Shown here: piece by piece, positions 27,298 through 37,341 of the stretch | Numbering within the stretch: the stretch's first letter is position 1 | Layout: each line of letters starts with the position of its first letter | Source of the DNA: Bacteroidales bacterium | GTDB lineage: Bacteria; Bacteroidota; Bacteroidia; Bacteroidales; VadinHA17 | Length of the DNA stretch: 64,000 nt | Direction: 5' to 3' | Assembly (NCBI GenBank): GCA_024763075.1 | Contig: JANTGF010000005.1 | Location: forward strand, 27,219 to 91,218 | Made by a program: the position numbers and the translations under genes | The notes under the pieces: generated by a model | Told to the model about the DNA's origin: nothing | Seen by the model: only the letters and a program-made list of their open reading frames with translations | Databases searched by the model: none

Positions 27298-29034
27298 TTA
27301 CTGGCATAACTTTATTTCTGAGACAGAAGCGCCGGGTTCAATCATGGGGAATATATTCCCTTCTTTTTCAACAAAAACCTCTAAAACGTACGCTCCCTTT
27401 TCTGCCAGCATTTCATCAATGGCATCTGAAATATCCTCTCGTTTTTCAACTCTTTTACCTGAAATTCCATAAGCCGAGGCTATTTTTACAAAGTCAGGGT
27501 TTATGAGTTCGGTGGAAGCATATCTTTTATCGAAAAACATATCCTGCCACTGACGGACCATTCCCAGGAAACTGTTATTCAGGATGACCACCTTTAACGG
27601 AACCTTATACTGAAGAATGGTTCCAAATTCCTGAATGGTCATTTGAATTCCACCGTCTCCTGTAAATCCGATCACCTGAACATCAGGTCTGCCAATCTGT
27701 GCACCCAGGGCTGCCGGTAGGCCAAAGCCCATGGTTCCCATACCACCTGAAGTGATAAAACTGTTGGGGTTCTTGAATTTATAGTACCGGGCAGTTGCCA
27801 TCTGGTGCTGACCAACATCTGTAACAATTATTGCATCCCCTTTTGTTTTATCAGAAACTAGATTTATCACTTCACCCATTCTGATTTTACCTTTTGACGG
27901 GGTTGTTTCCAGATCAATTACTTTTTCCTGTTCAGCTATATCACAAACTTTAAATTTTTCCAGCCAGTTGTCATGTGAAGCTTTATTTACCATAGGGATA
28001 ATTGCCTCCAGGACTTCTTTAGCATCTCCATGAACCTCCACATCCACTGCTACATTCTTATTCAGCTCTGCCTCGTCAATTTCAATATGAATAATACTCG
28101 CTTCTGTTGCATATCTGTCCAGGCGGCCTGTGACCCGGTCATCAAAGCGCATTCCCAGTGCAATGATCAGATCGGCTTCATTTGTCCGTAAATTCGGACC
28201 ATAATTCCCATGCATTCCCAATAAGCCTACATGAAGCGGGTGTCCGGAAGGAAAACTTCCAAGGCCGAGAAGGGTTGTGGCAACCGGAATGTTCGCTTTT
28301 TCTGCAAATTCCAGTAATTCTTTTTCTGCTTTGGAAAGTAATACACCGTGGCCTGCAAGAATCATGGGTTTCCTTGAATGGTTAACGAGAATTGCAGCTG
28401 ACTTTACACTTTCCATATTAACTTTTACAACCGGATTATAACTACGGATAAAGGTGCATTTTTTGTAATTGTAATCCAGCATCTGGAGCTGGGCATCCTT
28501 GGTAATATCAATTAATACCGGACCAGGCCTGCCCGTTTGGGCAATGTAGAAAGCTTTGGCAAGAATTCCGGGGATTTCTTCTGCTTTTTTAATCTGATAA
28601 TTCCATTTTACAACCGGCATGGAAATACCAATAATATCTGTTTCCTGAAAAGCATCCGTACCAATCAGGTTGGATACTACCTGGGCCGTAATAAATACTA
28701 CAGGAATTGAGTCGAGCTTGGCATTGGCAATTCCGGTGACCAGATTGGTTGCTCCGGGGCCTGAAGTTGCAAAGCAGACAGCCGGTTTGTCCTGGACCAT
28801 TGCATAGGCCTGAGCTGCATGAGCTGCTCCCTGTTCATGACGGGTCAGAATATGTGTTAGTTTGTCTTCTTCTTCCATAAGCTCATCATAGATGGGCATA
28901 ATTGCACCTCCCGGGTATCCAAAGATTGTATCCACACCCTCTTCGATAAGTATTTTGATCAAGGCTTTTGCACCGCTGATTTTTTCAACTTTTTTTTCTT
29001 TTAACTTATCATCCTTTTTTTTCTTTGTTGCCAT
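27298..29034 (-). CDS. ilvB: Acetolactate synthase large (catalytic) subunit
   Basis: The 578-residue protein is a thiamine-diphosphate enzyme. After a Lys-rich N-terminus it has [20 protein letters not shown], the catalytic Glu in [19 protein letters not shown], the FAD-binding middle domain, and the TPP/Mg motif [20 protein letters not shown] ending in NNS. It makes acetolactate from two pyruvates or acetohydroxybutyrate from pyruvate and 2-oxobutyrate. It starts 65 bases after ilvD. Confidence 0.96.
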   Translation of the reverse strand: MATKKKKDDKLKEKKVEKISGAKALIKILIEEGVDTIFGYPGGAIMPIYDELMEEEDKLTHILTRHEQGAAHAAQAYAMVQDKPAVCFATSGPGATNLVTGIANAKLDSIPVVFITAQVVSNLIGTDAFQETDIIGISMPVVKWNYQIKKAEEIPGILAKAFYIAQTGRPGPVLIDITKDAQLQMLDYNYKKCTFIRSYNPVVKVNMESVKSAAILVNHSRKPMILAGHGVLLSKAEKELLEFAEKANIPVATTLLGLGSFPSGHPLHVGLLGMHGNYGPNLRTNEADLIIALGMRFDDRVTGRLDRYATEASIIHIEIDEAELNKNVAVDVEVHGDAKEVLEAIIPMVNKASHDNWLEKFKVCDIAEQEKVIDLETTPSKGKIRMGEVINLVSDKTKGDAIIVTDVGQHQMATARYYKFKNPNSFITSGGMGTMGFGLPAALGAQIGRPDVQVIGFTGDGGIQMTIQEFGTILQYKVPLKVVILNNSFLGMVRQWQDMFFDKRYASTELINPDFVKIASAYGISGKRVEKREDISDAIDEMLAEKGAYVLEVFVEKEGNIFPMIEPGASVSEIKLCQ

Positions 29035-29099
29035 AGTTGGTTGATAGTGTTTATTATTAATAATGTGTTAAATTCCGGTTTGCTGTTTCCTTTAAACTT

Positions 29100-30926
29100 C
29101 TATATGATTCGTATGCCTCCTTTGTCAGCAGAACTTACCAGTTGGGCGTATGCTTTTAAAGCTTTTGAAACTGAACGGCTTCTGTTACCTGGCTGATAAG
29201 CATCTTTTCCTTTACTTTCCATACTTATTTTTCTTGCATTTAATTCTTTATCACTCAAAATGACATTTATTTTTCTCTCCATGATATTAATTTCAATCGG
29301 ATCACCATCTTTCAGCAGTGCAATTTCCCCGCCAGCAGCAGCTTCGGGTGAAATATGGCCGATGGAAAGCCCGGAGGTTCCTCCCGAAAATCGTCCGTCT
29401 GTGATCAGGGCACATTTCTTGTCCAGTTTTTTGGACTTAATGTATGAAGTGGGGTAAAGCATTTCCTGCATTCCGGGTCCGCCTTTCGGGCCTTCGTACC
29501 TGATCACCACAACATCTCCCTCTTTTACATCTCCGTTCAGAATTCCATCAATTGATGCATCCTGGGATTCAAATATCTTTGCAGTCCCTCTGAAGGAGAA
29601 CACGGATGGATCAACCCCTGCCGTTTTCACAATACACCCGTCTTTAGCTATGTTACCATACAGAACTGCCAGGCCACCATCTTTATTGTAAGCATTTTCA
29701 TAATCACGGATACAGCCTTTACTCCGGTCGGTATCCAATGATTCATAACGATTGTTCTGCGAGCCCATTTCCAGGCTGCTCACCAATCCGGGGGCACTGG
29801 AATAAATCTCTTTTGCCTCATCACTTACAGAACCATTTGTGATATCAAATTCTTTCAGGGCATCTTTCAGGTTTGGAAAATCAATTCTGTGGACAGTATT
29901 ATCCAACAGGTTTAAACTGTTCAGTTCACCCATAATAGACAATACTCCACCTGCCCTGTTCACATCCTGAATGTGGAAATGAGAACTGGGAGCTACCTTG
30001 CACAAGGTCGGGACCTTTTTTGAAAGTTCATCGATATCTTTCATTTTAAAATTGACCTCTGCCTCATTTGCAATTGCCAGAAGGTGAAGCACGGTGTTTG
30101 TTGACCCGCCCATGGCAATGTCCACTGTCATTGCATTTAAAAAAGCTTCTTTCGTTGCAATTGATCTGGGCAATACTGTTTTATCACCCTCTTCATAATA
30201 CCGGTTTGTAAGCTCAACGATCAATTGAGAGGCTTTTTCAAAAAGCTTAGTCCGGTTTTTATGCGTAGCCACAATGGTTCCGTTTCCGGGTAAAGACATT
30301 CCCAGTGCTTCAGTCAGGCAGTTCATGGAATTGGCTGTAAACATCCCGGAACATGAACCGCAGGTAGGACATGCAGATTGTTCAATTTTTTTAAGATAGT
30401 TATCGCTTACAGAATCATCTACGGCCATTACCATAGCATCCACCAGGTCAAGAGACCTGTCATCCAGTGTGCCAGCTTCCATAGGGCCGCCTGATACAAA
30501 TACCGTTGGTATATTTAGACGCATAGAGGCCATCAACATTCCGGGAGTGATCTTGTCGCAGTTGCTGATGCAAACCATAGCATCCACCATATGTGCATTG
30601 CAAACATATTCCACGCTATCTGCAATCAGATCACGGGAGGGCAGTGAATAAAGCATCCCGTCATGGCCCATTGCAATACCATCATCAATGGCAATGGTAT
30701 TGAATTCTGCTGCAAAGAAACCCTGTTTCTCAATATTCTTCTTTACCAATTGTCCGATCTTATGCAAATGTACATGACCCGGAACGAACTGGGAAAAAGA
30801 ATTTACCACAGCAATAACAGGCCTGCTGAAATGTTCTTCCTTCATTCCGTTTGCTCTCCAGAGGCTTCTGGCACCAGCCATATTCCTTCCCTGGGTGGTT
30901 GTTGAACTACGTAGTGGTATTTTCAT
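29100..30926 (-). CDS. ilvD: Dihydroxy-acid dehydratase
   Basis: This 608-residue protein carries the cluster ligands in [13 protein letters not shown] and [20 protein letters not shown] and the phosphate-loop-like [20 protein letters not shown] near the C-terminus. It dehydrates dihydroxyisovalerate and dihydroxymethylvalerate to the 2-oxo acids, the last shared step before transamination. It is the first structural gene of the operon, with the ATG at 30926, only 26 bases after the T-run of a terminator hairpin in the leader. Expression is therefore probably set by attenuation in the region 30952-31077. Confidence 0.96.
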   Translation of the reverse strand: MKIPLRSSTTTQGRNMAGARSLWRANGMKEEHFSRPVIAVVNSFSQFVPGHVHLHKIGQLVKKNIEKQGFFAAEFNTIAIDDGIAMGHDGMLYSLPSRDLIADSVEYVCNAHMVDAMVCISNCDKITPGMLMASMRLNIPTVFVSGGPMEAGTLDDRSLDLVDAMVMAVDDSVSDNYLKKIEQSACPTCGSCSGMFTANSMNCLTEALGMSLPGNGTIVATHKNRTKLFEKASQLIVELTNRYYEEGDKTVLPRSIATKEAFLNAMTVDIAMGGSTNTVLHLLAIANEAEVNFKMKDIDELSKKVPTLCKVAPSSHFHIQDVNRAGGVLSIMGELNSLNLLDNTVHRIDFPNLKDALKEFDITNGSVSDEAKEIYSSAPGLVSSLEMGSQNNRYESLDTDRSKGCIRDYENAYNKDGGLAVLYGNIAKDGCIVKTAGVDPSVFSFRGTAKIFESQDASIDGILNGDVKEGDVVVIRYEGPKGGPGMQEMLYPTSYIKSKKLDKKCALITDGRFSGGTSGLSIGHISPEAAAGGEIALLKDGDPIEINIMERKINVILSDKELNARKISMESKGKDAYQPGNRSRSVSKALKAYAQLVSSADKGGIRII

Positions 30927-30951
30927 GATACTTTAAGCTATTACTTAACGT

Positions 30952-30983
30952 AAAAAAAGCTTTCCGTTTTGCCGGAAAGCTTT
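30952..30983 (-). terminator. Attenuator terminator in front of ilvD
   Basis: On the minus strand AAAGCTTTCCG pairs perfectly with CGGAAAGCTTT across a six-base loop and is followed by a run of seven T. It lies between the leader peptide and ilvD, not downstream of any gene that needs ending. An alternative pairing exists: GCCGGAA at 31013-31007 can pair with TTCCGGC at 30977-30971, which is part of the terminator's 5' arm, and would prevent the terminator. This is the arrangement of ribosome-mediated attenuation. Confidence 0.82.
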
Positions 30984-31014
30984 ATGTTATCATTTTAGCA
31001 TTATACTTCCGGCC

Positions 31015-31077
31015 TCAACTCTTGCGAATATGAAGGAGAATTAAAGAAAGCAGGATGTAAAAATGCCTTTTGTTCAT
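31015..31077 (-). CDS. ilv-leu operon leader peptide
   Basis: A short frame from ATG at 31077 to TGA at 31015 encodes MNKRHFYILLSLILLHIRKS. Eight of 20 residues are Leu (five) or Ile (three), clustered as ILLSLILLHI. The codons used are mixed (CTG, CTT, TTA, CTC, CTT; ATC, ATT, ATT). There is no valine. The stop codon overlaps by a few bases the region whose GCCGGAA can pair with the terminator arm. Ribosomes stalled for charged Leu- or Ile-tRNA would expose that segment and let transcription pass into ilvD; rapid translation would allow the terminator. The peptide is too short for gene finders. Proof would need transcription or mutational data. Confidence 0.78.
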   Translation of the reverse strand: MNKRHFYILLSLILLHIRKS

Positions 31078-31097
31078 CAAATCAAATTTTAAGCCCG

Positions 31098-31127
31098 TAA
31101 AAGTAATTGATTTTTTCTTCTTTCAAA
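31098..31127 (-). promoter_or_regulatory. Candidate promoter of the ilv-leu-glt operon
   Basis: On the minus strand TTTG (31127-31124) is followed after 18 bases by TACTTTTA (31105-31098), one mismatch from the Bacteroidota TAnnTTTG box. The spacing equals that of the clear etfB promoter in this window. Transcription would start near 31092, about 15 bases before the leader ATG. The T-rich context weakens the call. Confidence 0.45.
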
Positions 31128-31148
31128 AAAAAAATACAAGAGTTTTTG

Positions 31149-33827
31149 TCATTTACATTTATTTCCTACCGGCCAAAGTAGTTTTTTCTCAACTAATGTT
31201 TTTCTCGTCAGTTTATTCCCCCCCTGCTTTAATACAATTGTATATGTGCCCGGAGCATGATTTTTTGTAGGCCAGATAAGCTTATGAATACCAGAAGTTT
31301 GTTTTCCGTCAAGCTGGTCAACGACTTTGTTTCGGGTATCATAAATTTCAATTTTAACAGGTTGGGTAACATCATTTTTAAGGTAATACCATAACTGGAG
31401 CCCGTTTTTTTCATTTGGAGTAAAATAATTCCGGTCTCCCATTAGCTGATAATTTCCCCAATTTGCCTGTTCGGAATAATTCATGGCAGGTTGAGGAATT
31501 ACCTTGAAGAGGTAAATGTCTTTATTTTGTACGGCTGCTGTAAACTCTTCCAAAGGGGCAATATTTGTGACAAAAACTCCCCGGCCGTAGGTGCCTGCAA
31601 TAAGATCAGATTTACGGGTTTGTATTTTCAGATCTTTTACCGGAACGGGAGGCATATTGTTTTTAAGAGGGAACCAGTTTTTACCTTTGTCTAATGAAAA
31701 ATAAACACCGATATCATTGCCAACGAAAAGCAGATCAGGATTTTCAGGATCTTCCCTGATAACAGAAACCGGTTGATCAGGAAGGTTTGATGCGATGTTT
31801 TTCCAGTTTTTGCCGTAATTGGTGGTTGCAAACAGAAATGGGCGAAAATCATCATTCCGGTAACCAGATTTTGCAACATAGGCGGTTCCGGGGTGATGCG
31901 AAGAAGCAATGATCCGGCTTACCCACATATCTGCAGGACCACCGGCTTTGGCTATCTTAGCAGTAAATTCCTTCCAGGTTTTCCCATTATCACGGGTCAG
32001 ATGAACCCTGCCATCGTCTGTTCCGGCCCATATCACGCCGGGAGAAACCGGTGATTCCGCTATACTTGTAATGGTGCAGAACATCATATGCCCTTTACCG
32101 GCAATTTTAACAGAATCGTTTCGGGTCAGGTCAGGACTGATCTCTTCCCAGGAGTCTCCTCTGTCGGAGGAACGAAGAAGCATTTGAGCTCCTGCATATA
32201 TTGTTCCGGATTGGTGCAAAGAAACTTCCAGAGGTGTATTCCATGTAAAACGGTAAACCGGTTCTCCTTCAGGTGCTACCGGCATAATGTCAAACCGCTC
32301 TCCGGTTTTCTGATTAATCCTGAGATGACTTCCAAACTGGGTAGTACTGTAATACAATTGGTTGTCTTCAGGGTCCACCCGCCCGTACATCCCGTCCCAT
32401 TTTCCAACTAACGACCAGTCTTCCGGGCCGATTTGCCCGGACCAGCCGTTGGAGGGTGCCTTCCATATCTCATGATCCTGCAAACCCATGTAAATATGGT
32501 ATGGATCATCCATATCCGTTTCAACATTGTAAACTTCACCCAAAGGTAAATTGTTCAGATGATCGGTGGTTTTACCACCATCCCAGCTCACATATACCCC
32601 TCCGTCACTTCCGATGATCATATGGCGGGAGTCATTTTTATCTATCCAGAACGTCCGTACATCCCCGAACATTTTCAAAAACCGTTGCGTGGGCGGCCAG
32701 TCCACATCCTGCCAGGTTTTCCCTTTATCGGTGGAGGTGTTTAAGTGAACACTGTTGATGAATAAATCGTTGTCATCATTAGGATCCACCCATATCTGGT
32801 TAAAGGAATAGGCTGCTTTTGAACTTACATTTACGGAATCTGCATTCATTTTCTTCCAGGTTTTCCCTCCGTTTTCCGACCGGTAAACCTCACCGCCAAT
32901 AAATTTATCAAAATAGGGATCGCGCATGGGGTCAAAAGCTCCACCTTTCTTTTTTTCAATATAATCAGGTTTCTGGTTCAGGTTTTCAATCACAGTGTAG
33001 ATAATTTTCGGATTCTTTGCATAAACATCAATGCCAATTCTTCCCAGATTTCCTTTGGGAAGTCCGCCTGAAAGCTCTTCCCAGGTTTTTCCCCCGTTCA
33101 TGGTTTTGTATATCCGGCTGCCCTTTCCGCTGGCCTGGTAATGCCAGGGAGTTCTTTCTTTTTCATAGGCGGCAGCATAAAGCGTTTCCGTTTGCACCGG
33201 ATCCATCACCAGGTCAATAACTCCGGTATAGTCATTGATAAACAAGACTTTTTCCCAGGATTTCCCTCCATCGGAAGTTTTAAAAACGCCTCTTTCTTTA
33301 TTCGTGGAAAACAAATGACCCATAACTGCCACATAAACAATGGAAGGATTCTGAGGGTGGATGATAACTTTGGAAATATGCTGTGAATTTCTTAAACCCA
33401 TATTCTCAAAAGTTTTCCCACCGTTTTCTGATTTGTAAATTCCATTTCCGACATAGGCAGAACGTGCATTGGAAGCTTCACCTGTCCCCACCCATATAAT
33501 TTCCGGATCTGAGGGAGCTACTTCAATGGCACCGATGGAATTTGTCCCGTAATTATCAAAAACGGGTGAAAAGGTGGTGCCATTATTTGATGTTTTCCAT
33601 ACACCACCATTTCTTGCAGCAATGTAAAAAGTGAATTTGTTTTTTGTATCGGGGTTGGCAGGAACGGCAATATCCGAAATCCAGGCTCCTACACGTGCAG
33701 CATTAAAATTGCGATAGGTAAATTCACTAAAAAGGGAGTCTGAAACCTGACTTGAAGCCATTATAGAAAACAGCAGCAGGTTCATCAGAACAATAGGAAA
33801 CCGTTTTTTGATTTTGAATTGTAACAT
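31149..33827 (-). CDS. Exported BNR/sortilin-type beta-propeller protein
   Basis: This 892-residue protein has a signal peptide ending near residue 26 (LLLFSIMASSQ) and then repeated BNR/Asp-box motifs such as SENGGKTF, SDGGKSWEKV, MNGGKTWEEL, SENGGKTWKKM, DKGKTWQDV, SDRGDSWEEI, DNGKTWKEF and DKGKNWFPL. They form seven- to ten-bladed propellers of the VPS10/sortilin-like or xyloglucanase-like (GH74-like) type. The C-terminus has a beta-sandwich similar to FlgD-like Ig folds (GIHKLIWPTKNHAPGTYTIVL). Such proteins are usually annotated as glycosyl hydrolases, but no catalytic Asp pair is assigned with certainty, so the function is unknown. The length is shorter than the roughly 1000-1080 residues common in this family. 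It lies 6 bases after the glutamine amidotransferase gene. Confidence 0.8.
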   Translation of the reverse strand: MLQFKIKKRFPIVLMNLLLFSIMASSQVSDSLFSEFTYRNFNAARVGAWISDIAVPANPDTKNKFTFYIAARNGGVWKTSNNGTTFSPVFDNYGTNSIGAIEVAPSDPEIIWVGTGEASNARSAYVGNGIYKSENGGKTFENMGLRNSQHISKVIIHPQNPSIVYVAVMGHLFSTNKERGVFKTSDGGKSWEKVLFINDYTGVIDLVMDPVQTETLYAAAYEKERTPWHYQASGKGSRIYKTMNGGKTWEELSGGLPKGNLGRIGIDVYAKNPKIIYTVIENLNQKPDYIEKKKGGAFDPMRDPYFDKFIGGEVYRSENGGKTWKKMNADSVNVSSKAAYSFNQIWVDPNDDNDLFINSVHLNTSTDKGKTWQDVDWPPTQRFLKMFGDVRTFWIDKNDSRHMIIGSDGGVYVSWDGGKTTDHLNNLPLGEVYNVETDMDDPYHIYMGLQDHEIWKAPSNGWSGQIGPEDWSLVGKWDGMYGRVDPEDNQLYYSTTQFGSHLRINQKTGERFDIMPVAPEGEPVYRFTWNTPLEVSLHQSGTIYAGAQMLLRSSDRGDSWEEISPDLTRNDSVKIAGKGHMMFCTITSIAESPVSPGVIWAGTDDGRVHLTRDNGKTWKEFTAKIAKAGGPADMWVSRIIASSHHPGTAYVAKSGYRNDDFRPFLFATTNYGKNWKNIASNLPDQPVSVIREDPENPDLLFVGNDIGVYFSLDKGKNWFPLKNNMPPVPVKDLKIQTRKSDLIAGTYGRGVFVTNIAPLEEFTAAVQNKDIYLFKVIPQPAMNYSEQANWGNYQLMGDRNYFTPNEKNGLQLWYYLKNDVTQPVKIEIYDTRNKVVDQLDGKQTSGIHKLIWPTKNHAPGTYTIVLKQGGNKLTRKTLVEKKLLWPVGNKCK

Positions 33828-33833
33828 AACTTT

Positions 33834-34559
33834 TTAATTTTTAACAGTGTCTGAGCAAATTTTATAAAACTGTTGAAGCAGTATAGATCCGAAGGGCACA
33901 TCTCTTACCTGGTGAATCATCCGTTCCGGATTCTTATTGTTTTTTAGCAATGTTTCTTTTTGTGCCCTGATCTGGGCTTTCATGATTTCACCGGTATATT
34001 CAGGGTGAAACTGTAATCCCCAGATATGGTTGTTCAGACAGAATGCATGGGTTTTATCAAAGTTATTACCGGCAAGAATAACAGCATCCGGAGGTAGCGT
34101 TTCCACGGTTTGGGCATGGTTGGCATAAGCAAAGAAATCAGTTTGAAGAATACCCAGCAAACGGTCTTTTTTTCCTGCCTGATTCAGGTGTACATCAATA
34201 TAACCCAATTCCTGCCCGCCGGGATGAAAATCAGCCGTGCCACCAAATGCCTGTGCAAGGAGCTGATGACCGAAACAGATTCCTAAGACAGGTGTTTTGT
34301 ATTTTTTTATCGACAGAATCCATTTTGCAAGGTTCCTAATCCATGGTTCCGGATCGGTAACATCGGCATGTGATCCTGTTATGATAATGCCTGCATAGTT
34401 TTCAGGTTCAGGTAAATGCAGATTGTTGAATACTTCACTTATTTCAAAATTTGAAGGGTCTTTCTTTATGGCATTCATTACCCAGTTATGAAGATCTCCG
34501 TATTTTTTGCTGACTTCCGGGTAGGTGCTGCCTGATTTGGCTATTAGGATTTTTTTCAT
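33834..34559 (-). CDS. Class I glutamine amidotransferase (GATase1-like)
   Basis: The 241-residue protein has the GATase1 triad: nucleophile Cys95 in GICFGHQLLAQAFGG, and the His-x-Glu in LQFHPEYTGE. It has no synthetase domain, so it belongs to the stand-alone GMP-synthase-glutaminase-like proteins that hydrolyse glutamine or gamma-glutamyl compounds such as gamma-glutamyl peptides or gamma-glutamyl-GABA. The substrate is unknown. The gene stands only 6 bases before the BNR protein gene on the same strand, which suggests one transcript but no obvious shared task. Confidence 0.85.
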   Translation of the reverse strand: MKKILIAKSGSTYPEVSKKYGDLHNWVMNAIKKDPSNFEISEVFNNLHLPEPENYAGIIITGSHADVTDPEPWIRNLAKWILSIKKYKTPVLGICFGHQLLAQAFGGTADFHPGGQELGYIDVHLNQAGKKDRLLGILQTDFFAYANHAQTVETLPPDAVILAGNNFDKTHAFCLNNHIWGLQFHPEYTGEIMKAQIRAQKETLLKNNKNPERMIHQVRDVPFGSILLQQFYKICSDTVKN

Positions 34560-34716
34560 GTATATTTTGATGTTATTTTTTCCGTTTTGTCATTTCCGAT
34601 AGCGGCCGGAACCGTCAAAACTTTATTTTAGCATTCTTACCTTAACTCATTTATTTTTCTTGGCTTAAATAGAGTCCGTTCTTAAAGTCGGTGTTTAGTT
34701 CAGAATGTTCGATATC

Positions 34717-34774
34717 AAGACTTTCGAAGTCTTAAAAACCAGGAGCCCCGATGTCATCGGGATGACTGGTTTTT
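34717..34774 (-). terminator. Double hairpin downstream of GH92 copy 2, likely terminator
   Basis: A small hairpin AAGACTT-TCG-AAGTCTT (34717-34733) is followed by AAAAACCAG ... CTGGTTTTT (34734-34774), inside which CCCGATG and CATCGGG pair. The outer A/T arms give a U-run on either strand. It lies between the stop of GH92 copy 2 (34816) and the start of the amidotransferase gene (34559), separating the two minus-strand units. Confidence 0.65.
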
Positions 34775-34815
34775 CAAACAAGAGTAACGCAGATAGCGGA
34801 CATTATGGACAAACA

Positions 34816-37233
34816 CTAATTAAAAGGTTTTGACATGGACGGAGGAGCATCCCCAGGTTTGCTTCCCCATTTTTTATTTGGTTTGGAGCTCATTTTAAGA
34901 ACCAGCTTCCCACCCTTTACCAAATCTTTATGCAAAAACCAGGGTTTTGTCAGTTTTTCACCGTTGAGTGTTGCCTTTTTTATATACCTGTTTTTTGATG
35001 ATGATTCTGGCGCTTCAATGATAAAAGTATCTCCGGAATAATAGTCAGAGTCAAGATGTATGGTAATCTTCTCAAAGAGAGGCGATCCGATCTCATAAAC
35101 AGGAGTAGTAGATCCCCCTCCATCCATTTCAAAAAGGCCCATGGCACTCATCACAAACCAGGCACCCATTTGTCCCTGATCTTCGTCACCCGGCCAGCCG
35201 TCCTCGGGTTTGCTGCCATAATATTTATCCATGATCTCCCTGCTCCATTTCTGGGTCAGCCAGGGTTTACCGGAGAAATTAAAAAGGTATGCTGCCTGCA
35301 TATTTGGTTGGTTTCCATGGTTTATGGGGTACAATGCAAAAAGGTCCCCGGATGCATTGAAATTTGTTTTTGCCGACATCTCAAAACCTTCGTTCAAACG
35401 TTCATTAAATTCTTCCTTCCCCAGCATTTTTACCAGTGCATTTACATCGTGTGGAACAAACCATGTATATTGCCAGGCATTGCCTTCAATAAAGCCGGTG
35501 CCTTTCCAGGAATCAGATCTTTTCTGATCACCAAATGCACTTTCAGACTTTACCCATTCTCCGTTTGCCAGCTTTGGCCTCACATATCCTTCTTCCGTAT
35601 CAAAAACATTTTTAAAATTATTGGCCCGCATCGTGAAATAGGTATAATCTTCTGTTTTCCCTAAGGCTATGGCCATCTGGGCTACATTCCAGTCATCAAA
35701 AGCATACTCCAGGGTATTGGATACAGGTCCTTCTTCCAGTGTTCCAAAGTAATTTTTTGAGGTTCCGGGACCATGAGGTACATATCCCAGTTCCATGTAC
35801 TTCCCTAACTGGCGGTTTCCAACCAGTCCCCCGCAGGGATGGGCTTTCCCCTGATTTGACTGAACCTGCCTGATAGCTTCGTAGGCCTTTTCCACATCAT
35901 AATTCCTGATTCCTTTCTGATAAACACTATTGATCAGGGCCACTTCATGTGAGGCAACCATAATGCTTGAGTATTCTATTCCGGTGGGACCTTTGGGCAG
36001 CCAGCCTCCCCGGTCATAGATCTCCAGCAGAGATTTTACCCAGGAATTTGCAATCTCCGGTGTGGCAAGAGCCCATAACTGATTCAGGTTCCAGAAGGTG
36101 TTCCAGAAAGCATCACATCCGTAAACCGGGGAATCCGGATCTTTAGCTGTTACAATCTGTTCACACATATCTGCATATTTCCCGTTGACATCGCTCCAGA
36201 TCGTCCGGGCGGAATAGGACCGGTAAAGGTTCGTATAAAATTTTATTCTGTCGGTTTCCGTGCCTCCTTCCACTTCAATTATTTTTAGCAACTGATTCCA
36301 AGTATTTCTGCCTGTTTCAACTGCCTTATCAAAGTTCCAGCCAAAATCTTTGGTTTCCGTTTCAAGGTTAAGACGGGCCTGTTCAATGCTTACCAATGAA
36401 ATACCTGTTTGTACCATGATCACTTCACCCTCTTTGGTTTTGAAATTCAGATAAACTCCCATGTCACCACGGCCGTGAACCTGATAAGTGTCCTCAAGAA
36501 TTCCTCCTGTTTTAATGGCCTGATTAAAATCCATATCCTTTTTTGGGGAGATCCACCCGTTAAAGGATTCAAAAGCTTTACTGAACTTCATTACAAAGAA
36601 AATGGTGTATTCATTATTCAGGCTTGAAAAATGATCAAAGGTTTTTTGTTTTGAAAATCCCTGAATCTCCTGATCATTCACCTTTGTGATTTCGGCCCAG
36701 TCCACCATGTAATTATATTCGGTAGGGGTAAGCAGGTCAAGGATGATCCTTGCCGGTTCTGATTCAGGAAAAGTATATTTTTGAAAACCTGTCCGGGTGG
36801 TTGCCGTAAGTTCACATTTGATTTTATAATCATCAAGAAAAACAGAGTAATATCCCGGAGTGGCAATCTCTGTGGCATGACTGATATGAGAGCGGTAACC
36901 CTTATCCGGTTCTTTTTCAGTTCCCGGTACAAGTTTTAGCTCACCGGTGGTTGGCATCATCAACAGACCACCCATTACCCAGGAATGAATGTGACTGAAC
37001 CCGGCAATGTTATCTATTCTGTAATCATAACCTGCCTTCCATTTGTGTTCCTGATTGTCGGGGCTGAGTTTAACCATGCCAAACGGCATAGAAACACCGG
37101 GATACAGCATCCATCTGGAATCCACTGTTCCAATCATCGGGTCAACATAATCTACAGGCTGCTTTGCTTCCTGTGATACAGATGTAAGAATAAAAAGATG
37201 AATAGTGGCAATTGATAAAATAAATTTTTTCAT
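34816..37233 (-). CDS. GH92 alpha-mannosidase-family protein (copy 2)
   Basis: From the ATG at 37233 the protein is 805 residues and begins MKKFILSIATIHLFILTSVSQ, a Sec signal without a lipobox. The upstream extension to 37284 is discarded because the signal then starts at residue 18. The mature part starts KQPVDYVDPMIGT. Catalytic-domain signatures include CDAFWNTFWNLNQLWAL, GGWLPKGPTGIEYSSIMVASHEVALI, NHGNQPNM and GDEDQGQMGAWFVMSAMGLFEMDGG. The last segment differs from the canonical SAWYVFSALGFYPVxPG and is shared with copy 3, so these two form a separate subgroup. The family acts on alpha-mannosides with calcium, but the true substrate of this subgroup may differ. It is secreted to the periplasm or beyond. 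Confidence 0.92.
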   Translation of the reverse strand: MKKFILSIATIHLFILTSVSQEAKQPVDYVDPMIGTVDSRWMLYPGVSMPFGMVKLSPDNQEHKWKAGYDYRIDNIAGFSHIHSWVMGGLLMMPTTGELKLVPGTEKEPDKGYRSHISHATEIATPGYYSVFLDDYKIKCELTATTRTGFQKYTFPESEPARIILDLLTPTEYNYMVDWAEITKVNDQEIQGFSKQKTFDHFSSLNNEYTIFFVMKFSKAFESFNGWISPKKDMDFNQAIKTGGILEDTYQVHGRGDMGVYLNFKTKEGEVIMVQTGISLVSIEQARLNLETETKDFGWNFDKAVETGRNTWNQLLKIIEVEGGTETDRIKFYTNLYRSYSARTIWSDVNGKYADMCEQIVTAKDPDSPVYGCDAFWNTFWNLNQLWALATPEIANSWVKSLLEIYDRGGWLPKGPTGIEYSSIMVASHEVALINSVYQKGIRNYDVEKAYEAIRQVQSNQGKAHPCGGLVGNRQLGKYMELGYVPHGPGTSKNYFGTLEEGPVSNTLEYAFDDWNVAQMAIALGKTEDYTYFTMRANNFKNVFDTEEGYVRPKLANGEWVKSESAFGDQKRSDSWKGTGFIEGNAWQYTWFVPHDVNALVKMLGKEEFNERLNEGFEMSAKTNFNASGDLFALYPINHGNQPNMQAAYLFNFSGKPWLTQKWSREIMDKYYGSKPEDGWPGDEDQGQMGAWFVMSAMGLFEMDGGGSTTPVYEIGSPLFEKITIHLDSDYYSGDTFIIEAPESSSKNRYIKKATLNGEKLTKPWFLHKDLVKGGKLVLKMSSKPNKKWGSKPGDAPPSMSKPFN

Positions 37234-37341
37234 GTGTTTATAATTTTTTATTCTGCTAGTATTGTGTTCTTTATGTTTTGTCACGATTTTTTCATGCTGC
37301 GCGAAAAAAATCTTGCCAAAACGGTATTTCTATTTTTAATT

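Noticed and set aside
37234..37340. Sigma-54-type promoter (TTGGCA followed by GC) upstream of GH92 copy 2
   Set aside because: TTGGCA is followed by GC at 13 instead of 10 bases, and Bacteroidota use other sigma factors.
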